Shown piece after piece: positions 1 to 5,393 of a stretch of DNA of 7,137 nucleotides. The first letter of the stretch is position 1. Each line of letters begins with the position of its first letter. Below the pieces are notes generated by a model. The model was not told the DNA's origin. It made no database searches and saw nothing but the letters and a program-made list of their open reading frames with translations. Made by a program: the position numbers and the translations under genes. Source of the DNA: Candidatus Hydrogenedentota bacterium (GTDB lineage Bacteria > Hydrogenedentota > Hydrogenedentia > Hydrogenedentales > SLHB01); the NCBI GenBank assembly GCA_003552765.1, contig PUOI01000275.1:1-7137 (forward strand). The letters run 5' to 3'.

Positions 1-169
1 GAATGTCAATGCGTGAAATACGTATTAATAACATTTTAGGGTCTGAGGAGGCTGTTGCGCTGGGGCAGGAACGAGACGTCGGCTGAGAGCGCGGCAGGGA
101 GATGAGCCGAAGATCACGAGAACGGCGCGGAGGTCTGGAAAATGAACCGCCGCGCCCTTCTTGCTTGTG
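1..169. other. Left-edge segment without a recognised gene
   Basis: No reading frame here looks like a gene. The first ~45 bases are AT-rich compared with what follows and contain a 10-bp palindrome AATACGTATT at 17-26. A perfect TTGACA lies on the minus strand at 9-4; its -10 would fall outside the window, so it could be half of a promoter for a gene to the left, but this cannot be tested here. No strong T-tailed stem-loop for the minus-strand flavoprotein gene is seen. Confidence 0.4.
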
Positions 170-712
170 CTACGGTTTGCTCGGGATCGTTTTGGCGGCG
201 CGGCCGAATCTCAGCGCCGAGTTGACGAGGGCTTCAATGCGGTTTTCGATCTCGGGATCCACAACGCGGCCCGTTTCGTCGAGTTGGTCGGCGGCGGCGT
301 GGACGATGCGCGGAAGGATGAGGCAGTGGTAATCGAGCATGAGGCTGTTGGCGAGGGACATCGGGGCCATATAGCTTGACCTTCCCCCCGCCGCGCAGAG
401 GAACCCCACGATACGGTCTTCCCAGGCGGCGCCCGTGAGTTCGAGCAGGTTTTTCGCGGCGGCGTTGACCCCATAGTTGTACACGGGAAGCCCCAGCAAA
501 ACCGCATCGGCGTTGGCGATGGCGTCCGCCAAGTCCAAAACGCTGGGGTGGTCTCCTGCTCCCGCGCCGTCGCATAGGGGCAGGGGGTGTTCCCGCAGAT
601 CGATGAAGACGGTCTCCTCGCCATGCGCGGTGATCCGCTCGACGGCCATGCGCGCCAGCGCGCGGCTGCGGCTCTTGGGGTTTAGGCTGCAACTGATTAC
701 GGCAAAGGCCAT
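170..712 (-). CDS. NAD(P)H-dependent FMN reductase-like flavoprotein
   Basis: This encodes a 180-residue cytoplasmic protein of the flavodoxin-like NADPH-dependent FMN reductase superfamily, whose members transfer hydride from NAD(P)H through bound FMN to flavin, quinone, azo or metal acceptors. The N-terminal strand MAFAVISCSLNPKSRSRALA (1-20) carries the phosphate-binding loop (S9-R17). A strand at 70-76 leads into LPVYNYG (75-81), the family's flavin-contacting P-x-Y loop, and KNLLEL follows at 87-92. IVGFLCAAGGRSSY (101-114) is the second flavin-side loop. Length is normal for the family. The frame is open upstream to 823, but the ATG at 712 is chosen because AGGAGG sits six bases before it and homology begins there; the extra 37 residues do not look family-like. 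It stands alone, divergent from metF. Family membership is solid; the physiological acceptor cannot be told. Confidence 0.85.
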   Translation of the reverse strand: MAFAVISCSLNPKSRSRALARMAVERITAHGEETVFIDLREHPLPLCDGAGAGDHPSVLDLADAIANADAVLLGLPVYNYGVNAAAKNLLELTGAAWEDRIVGFLCAAGGRSSYMAPMSLANSLMLDYHCLILPRIVHAAADQLDETGRVVDPEIENRIEALVNSALRFGRAAKTIPSKP

Positions 713-718
713 GAGGTT

Positions 719-724
719 CCTCCT
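719..724 (-). promoter_or_regulatory. Shine-Dalgarno deciding the flavoprotein start
   Basis: On the minus strand AGGAGG is followed by six bases and the ATG at 712-710. The upstream in-frame ATG at 823 has no comparable site, so the shorter protein is preferred. Confidence 0.8.
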
Positions 725-840
725 CGGAAAAACGGTGATTGCGAGAGCAGGGCGGCAGCCCCTGGAGAGGCCGGATTTCAGAACGTCCCCCTGGTGTGAT
801 GCGGCGCCACGAGGATGGCTCAAACAAACGCGGAATTCAA

Positions 841-857
841 GCCGGGATATTCCCGGC
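841..857. repeat. Perfect palindrome in the divergent intergenic region
   Basis: GCCGGGA-TAT-TCCCGGC, a 7-bp perfect stem with a 3-base loop, lies between the flavoprotein gene and metF and directly beside an AT-rich stretch (about 858-912). It could be an operator, a hairpin in the 5' leader of the minus-strand gene, or a stray terminator stem. The sequence alone does not decide. Confidence 0.5.
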
Positions 858-913
858 GCATTTTATATCAGTTGTTAATACTAAATCATTATACATAAAT
901 TACAACATGCGGC

Positions 914-943
914 TTGTTTCGGCTGCGGCGTTTGCCCTATAAT
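914..943 (+). promoter_or_regulatory. Candidate sigma70 promoter of metF
   Basis: A consensus TATAAT at 938-943 is preceded by TTGTTT at 914-919 with an 18-bp spacer. The -35 is weak (three of six bases) but the -10 is perfect. Transcription from about 950 would give a leader of roughly 100 nt before metF. Opposite-strand -10-like sequences in the AT-rich block at 865-905 (minus-strand TATAAT and TATAAA) could serve the flavoprotein gene, but no convincing -35 accompanies them. Confidence 0.5.
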
Positions 944-956
944 GTTGCGTATCCAA

Positions 957-1031
957 ACCGCCGCCCGCAAACCGGAGACGTTGACCGGCGGCGCGGCTAG
1001 ACGCCCATGTTACTCGGGGCTGGGAACGAGT
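957..1031 (+). other. Structured metF leader
   Basis: The predicted leader can fold into two stems: CCGCCG (958-963) with CGGCGG (986-991), and ACTCG (1012-1016) with CGAGT (1027-1031), the latter just upstream of AAGGAGG (1034-1040). I compared it by eye with the conserved cores of SAM, SAH, THF and cobalamin riboswitches and saw no match. It may simply be GC-rich leader. Confidence 0.25.
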
Positions 1032-1057
1032 GCAAGGAGGCCTGAGAGGGGTTAACC

Positions 1058-1975
1058 ATGAACACGGAAAGGGGTAACGTGAAAATCACCGACATCTATG
1101 GTCCGGGCAAGTTCGGACTGTCGTTTGAGTTGTTTCCGCCCAAGACGGAAGAGTCCGAAAAGGAGCTGTTCAACAATTTGGATGATCTCGTGGCGTTTGA
1201 GCCCGACTACATCACCTGCACCTACGGGGCGGGCGGCTCGACGCGGGACAAGACGCTGGACATCGTCAGCGAAGTCAAGAAACGGTACAAGACGCCGGTC
1301 GCGGCTCATCTCACCTGCGTCGGGGCCACCACGGACGACATTCGCGCGTTCTTGCGCGAAGCCACGGAGCGGGACGTGGACGCCATCATGGCGTTGCGCG
1401 GCGATCCGCCCAAGGGCGAGAAGGAGTTTAAGCCGGTGGAGGGCGGACTGAACTACGCCAATGAGCTGGTGGCGCTCATCCGCGCGGAATTCCCGCATTT
1501 TGGCATCGCCGTGGCGGGGTATCCCGAGGTTCACCAAGAAGCGCCGGACGCCCTGGCCGACCTGGACGCCCTGAAGCGGAAGGTGGATGCGGGCGCCGAG
1601 GTGGTGGTGACGCAGTTCTTCTTCGATAACGAGAATTTCTTCCGGTTCCGGGAATGGTGCGAGACCGCGGGGATCAACGTTCCGATCGTCCCTGGCGTGC
1701 TGCCGGTGACCAACAGCAAGATGATTAAGCGCATCGCCAAGCTGTGCGGCGCGCAATTGCCGCAGGACTTCCTTGATCGCCTGGAGGCCCACAACGAGGA
1801 TCCGCAAGGGCAGTTCGATGTGGGCGTGTATTACGCCACGCGGCAAGTGGAGGAACTGGTGGAGAGCGGTGTGCCGGGCATCCATTTTTACGTGCTCAAC
1901 AAATCCAAGGCCACCGCGACCCTGTTGCGCGCGCTTACGCTGCCGCAGCGGGCGGCCGAACTTGCGGAGGACTGA
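1058..1975 (+). CDS. metF: 5,10-methylenetetrahydrofolate reductase
   Basis: This encodes 305 residues of cytoplasmic FAD enzyme that reduces 5,10-methylene-THF to 5-methyl-THF, the methyl donor for methionine synthesis. It covers a single (beta/alpha)8 barrel, the normal bacterial length. Family marks in order are LSFELFPPKT (22-31, with the catalytic Glu of the SFExFPP motif), DYITCTYGAGGSTRD (51-65), THF/FAD-site residues in the AHLTCVGAT region (84-92), IMALRGDPP (110-118), VVVTQFFFDNENFFRF (184-199) and VPIVPGVLPV (210-219), ending with GIHFYVLNKS (275-284). Two starts are possible: ATG 1058 after GAGAGGGG, or GTG 1079 after GGAAAGGGG, which gives an N-terminus beginning (M)KITDIY as in many MetF proteins. 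ATG 1058 is given by default. It is probably monocistronic, with its own promoter and tatA's promoter following. Confidence 0.96.
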   Translation: MNTERGNVKITDIYGPGKFGLSFELFPPKTEESEKELFNNLDDLVAFEPDYITCTYGAGGSTRDKTLDIVSEVKKRYKTPVAAHLTCVGATTDDIRAFLREATERDVDAIMALRGDPPKGEKEFKPVEGGLNYANELVALIRAEFPHFGIAVAGYPEVHQEAPDALADLDALKRKVDAGAEVVVTQFFFDNENFFRFREWCETAGINVPIVPGVLPVTNSKMIKRIAKLCGAQLPQDFLDRLEAHNEDPQGQFDVGVYYATRQVEELVESGVPGIHFYVLNKSKATATLLRALTLPQRAAELAED

Positions 1976-2010
1976 CGCCAGGCGCATGGCCGCCACACCC
2001 ACAGATAATC

Positions 2011-2031
2011 TGGGGCATCGCCCCGTTGTTG
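2011..2031 (+). terminator. Weak candidate metF terminator
   Basis: GGGGC-ATC-GCCCC (2012-2024) forms a 5-bp GC stem 36 bases after the metF stop and is followed by GTTGTTG. The T tract is interrupted, so termination would be partial at best. Confidence 0.35.
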
Positions 2032-2058
2032 CGTGAAGCCCCATGGCGGGGCTATAAT
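2029..2058 (+). promoter_or_regulatory. tatA: Candidate tatA promoter
   Basis: A perfect TATAAT at 2053-2058 has TTGCGT at 2029-2034 with an 18-bp spacer. This would start transcription about 45-50 nt before tatA. The spacer and the first base of the -10 lie inside a perfect hairpin (2037-2053). Confidence 0.5.
2037..2053 (+). repeat. Perfect inverted repeat in the tatA promoter spacer
   Basis: AGCCCC-ATGGC-GGGGCT pairs over six bases around a 5-base loop and ends on the first T of the TATAAT box. Its placement fits an operator half-site pair or a second terminator stem for metF. No T tract follows, which argues against termination. Confidence 0.5.
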
Positions 2059-2111
2059 GAACTTAGTGACGGTGTAGGCCGTCTTAGGCGCTTACCGTAA
2101 GGAGCATTTTC

Positions 2112-2327
2112 ATGTGGCACCCAGGTATTGGCGAACTGCTGATCATTTTGGTCATTGTTTTGGTCATCTTCGGCGCGGGCAAGCTGCCCCAAGTCGGCCG
2201 AAGTCTTGGCTCGGCTATCACGGAGTTCAAGGAATCGGTCCAGCCGAAGGACGAAGAGTCCTCCGCCACGGCGGAAACGACAACTCCTCCCAGCGAGGAC
2301 GATTCCTCGGAGGAGAGCCAGAACTAA
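2112..2327 (+). CDS. tatA: Sec-independent protein translocase subunit TatA
   Basis: This 71-residue membrane protein is the pore-forming subunit of the twin-arginine pathway, which exports folded, often cofactor-containing proteins across the inner membrane. It has a short N-terminal stretch, one membrane helix at about 7-20 (GELLIILVIVLVIF), and the invariant Phe-Gly hinge (F20-G21) leading into GAGKLPQVGRSLG. An amphipathic helix follows at about 25-42 (GRSLGSAITEFKES), then a disordered acidic Ser/Glu/Asp-rich tail (43-71). AAGGAG at 2099-2104, seven bases before the ATG, supports the start. A TatA/E assignment is favoured over TatB by the short length and the FGAGKLP hinge. No tatB or tatC is adjacent, so tatC must be elsewhere if the pathway works. 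The stop codon lies inside a CTAAGC/GCTTAG hairpin (2324-2339). Confidence 0.93.
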   Translation: MWHPGIGELLIILVIVLVIFGAGKLPQVGRSLGSAITEFKESVQPKDEESSATAETTTPPSEDDSSEESQN

Positions 2328-2355
2328 GCTGTAGCTTAGGCGGAGAAACGTCCGC
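2324..2355 (+). repeat. Two tandem hairpins at the tatA 3' end
   Basis: CTAAGC-TGTA-GCTTAG (2324-2339) includes the tatA stop codon and abuts GCGGA-GAAACG-TCCGC (2340-2355). Neither is followed by a T run, so they are more likely 3'-end RNA structures than terminators. Confidence 0.45.
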
Positions 2356-2377
2356 TAGCTGGTTACGCCGTAGACAG

Positions 2378-2436
2378 TGAACAAAATAAACGCGTGGGGC
2401 GTGTGATGAACATGCCTCACGCGTTGTGTTTGTTGG
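2378..2436. terminator. Bidirectional terminator between tatA and the convergent regulator gene
   Basis: AACGCGTGGGGC (2389-2400) pairs with GCCTCACGCGTT (2414-2425) over 12 bases with one G-U pair, around a 13-base loop. Rightward, the stem is followed by TGTGTTTGTTGG. Leftward (minus strand) it is followed by TTATTTTGTTCACTG. T-rich tails on both sides and the convergent genes fit a shared terminator for tatA (+) and the response regulator (-). Confidence 0.75.
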
Positions 2437-2450
2437 CCGTCCCCCCGCGT

Positions 2451-3821
2451 TCACCTGAGGTCGTATTCCTTGAGTTTCCGGTACAGGGTGCGCAATCCGA
2501 TGCCCAGCGTCCTGGCGCACGCCTCTTTATTGTGGCCGGTCAGCTTCATCGTTTCCTCGATGACGATGCGTTCGACGTCCTTCATGGTGACGCCAGTGGG
2601 GATGCGGATCTCGCTCACCTCGGGCGTGGTGGTGTGGCGCAGGTACGCTGGCACGTCGTGGAGGTCCAGCGCCGAGCCTGCGCGGCTCATGATGACCATG
2701 CCCTCGATGATGTTCTTCAGCTCGCGCACGTTGCCGGGCCAGTCGTAGCGCATGAGGACATCCAGGGCCTTGCGCGAGATGCCCTCCACCGCCTTGCCAT
2801 GGGTCTCCCGGGCTTCCTTGAGGAAATGATTGGCCAGCAGGGGAATGTCCTCCCGCCGATCGCGCAAGGGCGGGACCTCGATGCTCACCACCCGAAGACG
2901 GTAGTAGAGGTCGTCGCGGAATTGGCCGGTCTCCATCATCTTTTCGAGGGGCCGGTTGGTGGCGGCGATGAGTCGGACGTCGACGGTGATGGTGCGGTTG
3001 TCGCCGAGACGCTCGAACTGTTGTTGTTCGAGCACGCGCAGCAACTTGGCCTGAAGCGGCAAACTTAGCTCGCCGATTTCGTCGAGAAACAGCGTGCCCT
3101 TGTCGGCGACTTCGAAGCGGCCCGTGCGTTTCTGAACGGCCCCCGTGAACGCGCCCGACACGTGCCCGAACAGCTCGCTCTCTACAAGGGCTTCCGGCAA
3201 GTTGGCGCAGTTCAGTTTCACGAAAGGCGCGTCCCGCCTCGGGCTGTTGTTGTGGATGGCCTGGGCGATGAGATCCTTGCCGGTGCCCGTCTCCCCGCGA
3301 ATCAGCGCGCTGCCCCGCGTCGGCGCGATTTGCCGGACGGCCTCATAGACCTTCATCATCTGGCGGGATTGGCCCACGAGATTGTCCAGGCCATAGCGCT
3401 CGTCCAGGCGGCGCTTGAGTTCATGCTGCTCAAGCACGAGTTTCTGGCGGCCGAGGGCCTGCTCGATGACCGCTTCAAGCTTGCCCAAGTTCAGCGGCTT
3501 GGTCTGGAAGTCCACCGCGCCCTGGCGCATGGCCTCGGTGGCCAGCTCGACATCGGGCTCCTCGGTGATGAGCACCACGCAGATCTCAGGATTGCGATCC
3601 TTGGCCACGGCCATGAGCCGCATGCCGTCGATGCGCTGGCTGTTCAGATCCGTGATGAGGACATCGACCTGATGACCATCGAGATGGTTGTATGCTTTTT
3701 CGCCGTCATCCACCCATTCCACCTCGTAGCCGCGCTCGCTCAAATACGCCATGATGTCACGGGCGATGGCTGGATCGCGGTCCACAAGGAGAACGGTGGC
3801 GCGGGGGGACTCGTTCGGCAT
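2451..3821 (-). CDS. NtrC-family sigma54-dependent response regulator
   Basis: This encodes 456 residues, typical for the family. Residues 9-125 form a receiver domain with D14/D16, phosphoacceptor D58 (VLITDLN), T86 and K108 (TKP). The usual Met-Pro after the phospho-Asp is replaced (DLNSQRIDG), but all catalytic residues are present. Residues about 147-375 form an AAA+ domain that remodels sigma54 RNA polymerase: Walker A GETGTGKD (176-183), GAFTGA sigma54-contact loop (223-228), Walker B GTLFLDEIGEL (242-252), arginine-finger region FRDDLYYRL (301-309) and sensor II WPGNVREL (361-368). Residues 411-456 form a Fis-type helix-turn-helix ending GLRTLYRKLKEYDLR. The start at 3821 is supported by AAGGAGG four bases upstream. 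No histidine kinase lies nearby, so its signal and targets are unknown. It converges on tatA across a shared terminator. Confidence 0.95.
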   Translation of the reverse strand: MPNESPRATVLLVDRDPAIARDIMAYLSERGYEVEWVDDGEKAYNHLDGHQVDVLITDLNSQRIDGMRLMAVAKDRNPEICVVLITEEPDVELATEAMRQGAVDFQTKPLNLGKLEAVIEQALGRQKLVLEQHELKRRLDERYGLDNLVGQSRQMMKVYEAVRQIAPTRGSALIRGETGTGKDLIAQAIHNNSPRRDAPFVKLNCANLPEALVESELFGHVSGAFTGAVQKRTGRFEVADKGTLFLDEIGELSLPLQAKLLRVLEQQQFERLGDNRTITVDVRLIAATNRPLEKMMETGQFRDDLYYRLRVVSIEVPPLRDRREDIPLLANHFLKEARETHGKAVEGISRKALDVLMRYDWPGNVRELKNIIEGMVIMSRAGSALDLHDVPAYLRHTTTPEVSEIRIPTGVTMKDVERIVIEETMKLTGHNKEACARTLGIGLRTLYRKLKEYDLR

Positions 3822-3825
3822 GGAA

Positions 3826-3832
3826 CCTCCTT
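3826..3832 (-). promoter_or_regulatory. Shine-Dalgarno of the response regulator
   Basis: AAGGAGG on the minus strand sits four bases from the ATG at 3821-3819 and fixes the start. Confidence 0.8.
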
Positions 3833-3845
3833 GACTCGGCCGTGT

Positions 3846-3875
3846 AGTTTACCAAAGCGGGGAAATGACCGGCAA
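3846..3875 (-). promoter_or_regulatory. Candidate promoter of the response regulator
   Basis: On the minus strand TTGCCG (3875-3870) and TAAACT (3851-3846) are separated by 18 bp, each matching four of six sigma70 consensus bases. The start point would be near 3839, giving a short leader that still includes the Shine-Dalgarno. A CGCCG-CATA-CGGCG hairpin (3886-3899) lies just upstream. Confidence 0.4.
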
Positions 3876-3923
3876 TGGACCCAATCGCCGCATACGGCGG
3901 TGTGCGGGGCGTTTACATCCCCC

Positions 3924-4025
3924 GGCCCTGCGGGCCACCCCCTTCAGCAGTTTCGGGGGGTATCGCCCGCATGCTATCGCCTGCGGGCTCAACCCCCGGC
4001 TACCAGCTGCCATCCCTACGGGATG
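3924..4025 (-). repeat. REP-like hairpin cluster with GTAG head
   Basis: Three stems lie in a row: GGCCC-TGC-GGGCC (3924-3936); a compound stem GGGGGT/ACCCCC (3956-3961 with 3992-3997) enclosing GCCCGCA/TGCGGGC (3965-3971 with 3982-3988); and CATCCC-TAC-GGGATG (4011-4025). Read on the minus strand, the compound stem is preceded by GTAG (4003-4000), the tetranucleotide head found at the 5' side of many REP palindromes moved by REP-associated tyrosine transposases. No transposase gene is in the window. Confidence 0.55.
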
Positions 4026-4148
4026 AATTTCACTTGTGGATATCCGGAAAGGCCTGTGTCCTGTCGGGTTTTGCGCACTAGTCTTCTTGTGAAGGGAGGA
4101 TGTTCTCACACCGGCGCAGCCTCCGTATCCGGCGATCAGGGGCAGTAG

Positions 4149-4175
4149 ACAGGATTTACAGGATTAACAAGATGA
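4149..4175 (+). repeat. 9-nt tandem repeat, three units
   Basis: ACAGGATTT, ACAGGATTA and ACAAGATGA follow one another without gaps; the last unit is diverged. Runs of this ACAGGATTN type occur between genes in a number of environmental bacterial genomes; here the array is short and noncoding. Confidence 0.6.
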
Positions 4176-4374
4176 AGCTGTTCGGGATGTTCCTATCCTT
4201 TTTGGACGGACTAACCACTGTTAGCCCGTAGTTCCGGCCTGAAGGTTGGGTGTAAGTTGTTATCCCACATGGACTTGGGATGTTTAGGAAATGCATGGGT
4301 CATGGGAACAGCTCAGGTAAAAAGCGCTTGACGTCGAGTGGTGGGCGAAAGACGCGCCGGAGGCGCGATAGCGA

Positions 4375-4535
4375 GTAGCCTGGGGCAAGCGAAGCGCAGC
4401 CCCAGGGCGCCGGCTACCACCAGAACCGGTCCTGAAGGGACCGAAGCAAGCACCGGCCCTTTGTCCCGTCCCTTCAGGACGGATTTACGGGGGAACCTAC
4501 TATCCTGGGGCTGCGCTTCGCTTGCCCCAGGCTAC
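4375..4535. repeat. REPIN-like pair of perfect 32-nt inverted arms
   Basis: The left arm 4375-4406 and the right arm 4504-4535 are exact reverse complements over 32 nt, 97 bases apart. Each arm is itself a hairpin: CCTGGGGC (4379-4386) pairs with GCCCCAGG (4399-4406), and GCG/CGC pairs inside the loop. The left arm begins GTAG and the right ends CTAC, so the REP-type heads point outward. A second inverted pair is nested inside: GTCCTGAAGGGAC (4429-4441) and GTCCCTTCAGGAC (4468-4480). Outside, AAAGCGCTTG (4321-4330) is mirrored by CAAGCGCTTT (4541-4550), though spaced asymmetrically. This architecture matches REPINs, non-autonomous elements mobilised in trans by RAYT transposases. Confidence 0.75.
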
Positions 4536-4771
4536 TTCCTCAAGCGCTTTCAGCGCCTCATACGCTTTTGGTCAAGCTGTGACTACCGTAGCATGAGGCG
4601 CAACGGGGGCCAAGCCTGGTATACGCAGTTGTACACGGGAACATCACGCATATATCGCGCGCATTAAGTCCTTGACACACAATAGTTTACGGCGAAAAAC
4701 CACTTGGAAGTACGGGTTAAGCCTCCTGCCTCAACTTGTTGACCGCCGAAGTGAACGGGCAAGAGTCAGCA

Positions 4772-4810
4772 TGGCCTTCCAGGCCACGAATCACGGGCCG
4801 GAAGCCCGTG
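4772..4810. repeat. Two adjacent perfect hairpins
   Basis: TGGCCT-TCC-AGGCCA (4772-4786) is followed six bases later by CACGGGC-CGGAA-GCCCGTG (4792-4810). Short loops and perfect stems fit the REP-like character of the surrounding region. Confidence 0.5.
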
Positions 4811-4870
4811 CTGCGTCAAGAGCCAAGAATAGAGGCTACCCACAACAAGGGTGGACATAGCGCTGAAAGG

Positions 4871-4900
4871 AACCGCGAATGAACGCGAATGACCGCGAAA
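4871..4900 (+). repeat. 10-nt tandem repeat, three units
   Basis: AACCGCGAAT, GAACGCGAAT and GACCGCGAAA are head-to-tail with a shared CGCGAA core. The array is noncoding and lies downstream of the rhaM stop. Confidence 0.6.
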
Positions 4901-5046
4901 AGGACCGGAATGGGGGAGGGGGCGTTGCGAGCGTGGAACTGCGATAGCGCGGGAACTCCCTTTCAAAGGGCGAATAGTGCGTGAAAGCCGGCGGTACGGC
5001 GTCCCCCAAGGGGTAAAGTTGGACTTCTGGCTTGCGCCTCGTGCGC

Positions 5047-5358
5047 TCAGTCCATATGGAAGACTTCGCGGAGTTCGGTAATCTTGGGCGCGTCGTCTTC
5101 GGTGAGCATGAGGGGGTTGGTTTTGGCCCACCATTCTTCCATGATGGGCTCGGTCTTCAGATGCGCGAAGCAGGCCTGGGGGTCCTCGGCCTCGAAGTAG
5201 GCGAACAGGGTGAGGTTGTCGCGGAAGATGGTGTAGTTTCGCATGCCGGCGCGGCGGTGGGCTTCGCGGACCTCGGCGCCGATGTCTTGGTGAAGCCGTT
5301 CGTAGTCGTCAATGACTTCCAACCCTTTGAGATGCATCACAAACCCGTACCGCGCCAT
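5047..5358 (-). CDS. rhaM: L-rhamnose mutarotase
   Basis: This encodes a 103-residue cytoplasmic enzyme of the RhaM/RhaU family, which interconverts the alpha and beta anomers of L-rhamnose so that the isomerase can use it. The small ferredoxin-like fold has MARYGFVMHLKG at the N-terminus; DDYERLH (17-23) places H23 where E. coli RhaM has its catalytic His22. NYTIFRD (41-47), EEWW (74-77, the conserved Trp pair) and the C-terminal ELREVFHMD (95-103) all match the family, and the length is nearly identical to E. coli's 104. The ATG at 5358 is chosen over the in-frame upstream ATG at 5361 (no extra homology); AAGGAG lies ten bases before it. It is the second gene of a minus-strand pair, 35 bases after the membrane-protein gene, and lies next to a divergent sugar ABC ATPase. 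A mutarotase for a related deoxy-sugar is possible. Confidence 0.92.
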   Translation of the reverse strand: MARYGFVMHLKGLEVIDDYERLHQDIGAEVREAHRRAGMRNYTIFRDNLTLFAYFEAEDPQACFAHLKTEPIMEEWWAKTNPLMLTEDDAPKITELREVFHMD

Positions 5359-5393
5359 TGATCTTGTACTCCTTGTTCGCGCCCGCCGGAGGG

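Larger units (their letters stand above)
3833..5046. other. Repeat-rich intergenic region, no credible gene
   Basis: About 1.2 kb separates two minus-strand genes. Open frames of up to ~110 codons exist but are low-complexity, rich in Arg/Pro/Ser/Gly, lack Shine-Dalgarno sites and run straight through inverted repeats, so none is called. The region is instead a chain of palindromes and short tandem repeats listed separately. Other stems seen are ACGG-A-CTAAC/GTTAG-C-CCGT (4206-4229), ATCCCA/TGGGAT (4262-4281), CGCGCC-GGA-GGCGCG (4353-4367), GCGCT-TTC-AGCGC (4544-4556), CCCTTT-C-AAAGGG (4958-4970) and CCCC-AA-GGGG (5004-5013). No tRNA-like cloverleaf was seen by eye. No convincing terminator for rhaM was found; GGACT (5021-5025) and AGTCC (5049-5053) could pair around its stop. 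Confidence 0.7.

Noticed and set aside
142..225. Short plus-strand frame starting MNRRALLACATVCSGS, resembling a signal peptide
   Set aside because: It stops after 27 codons, lacks a good Shine-Dalgarno and mostly overlaps the 3' end of the flavoprotein gene, so it is probably chance.
1052..2044. 330-codon minus-strand open frame antisense to metF
   Set aside because: It is the mirror of metF's GC-rich codon pattern. The plus frame matches MetF motifs end to end, and the antisense product has no recognisable motif or ribosome-binding site.
3162..4148. 328-codon plus-strand open frame antisense to the response regulator
   Set aside because: Most of it lies opposite a clear NtrC-family gene and it then runs through palindromic intergenic DNA. 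No family motif is seen.
4338..4667. 109-codon plus-strand frame across the REPIN-like element
   Set aside because: It is translated straight through both inverted arms; the composition is Arg/Ser/Gly-rich with no motif. It is repeat DNA, not a gene.
4672..4677. Perfect TTGACA in the repeat region
   Set aside because: No -10-like hexamer is found 16-18 bases downstream and no gene follows on that strand for more than a kilobase.
3833..5046. Possible CRISPR array in the repeat-rich spacer
   Set aside because: Repeats are inverted pairs or 9-10-nt tandem units, not regularly spaced identical 25-40-nt direct repeats, and no cas gene is present.
4766..5134. 122-codon minus-strand frame overlapping the rhaM 3' end
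   Set aside because: It overlaps the conserved rhaM C-terminus in another frame and has no recognisable domain.
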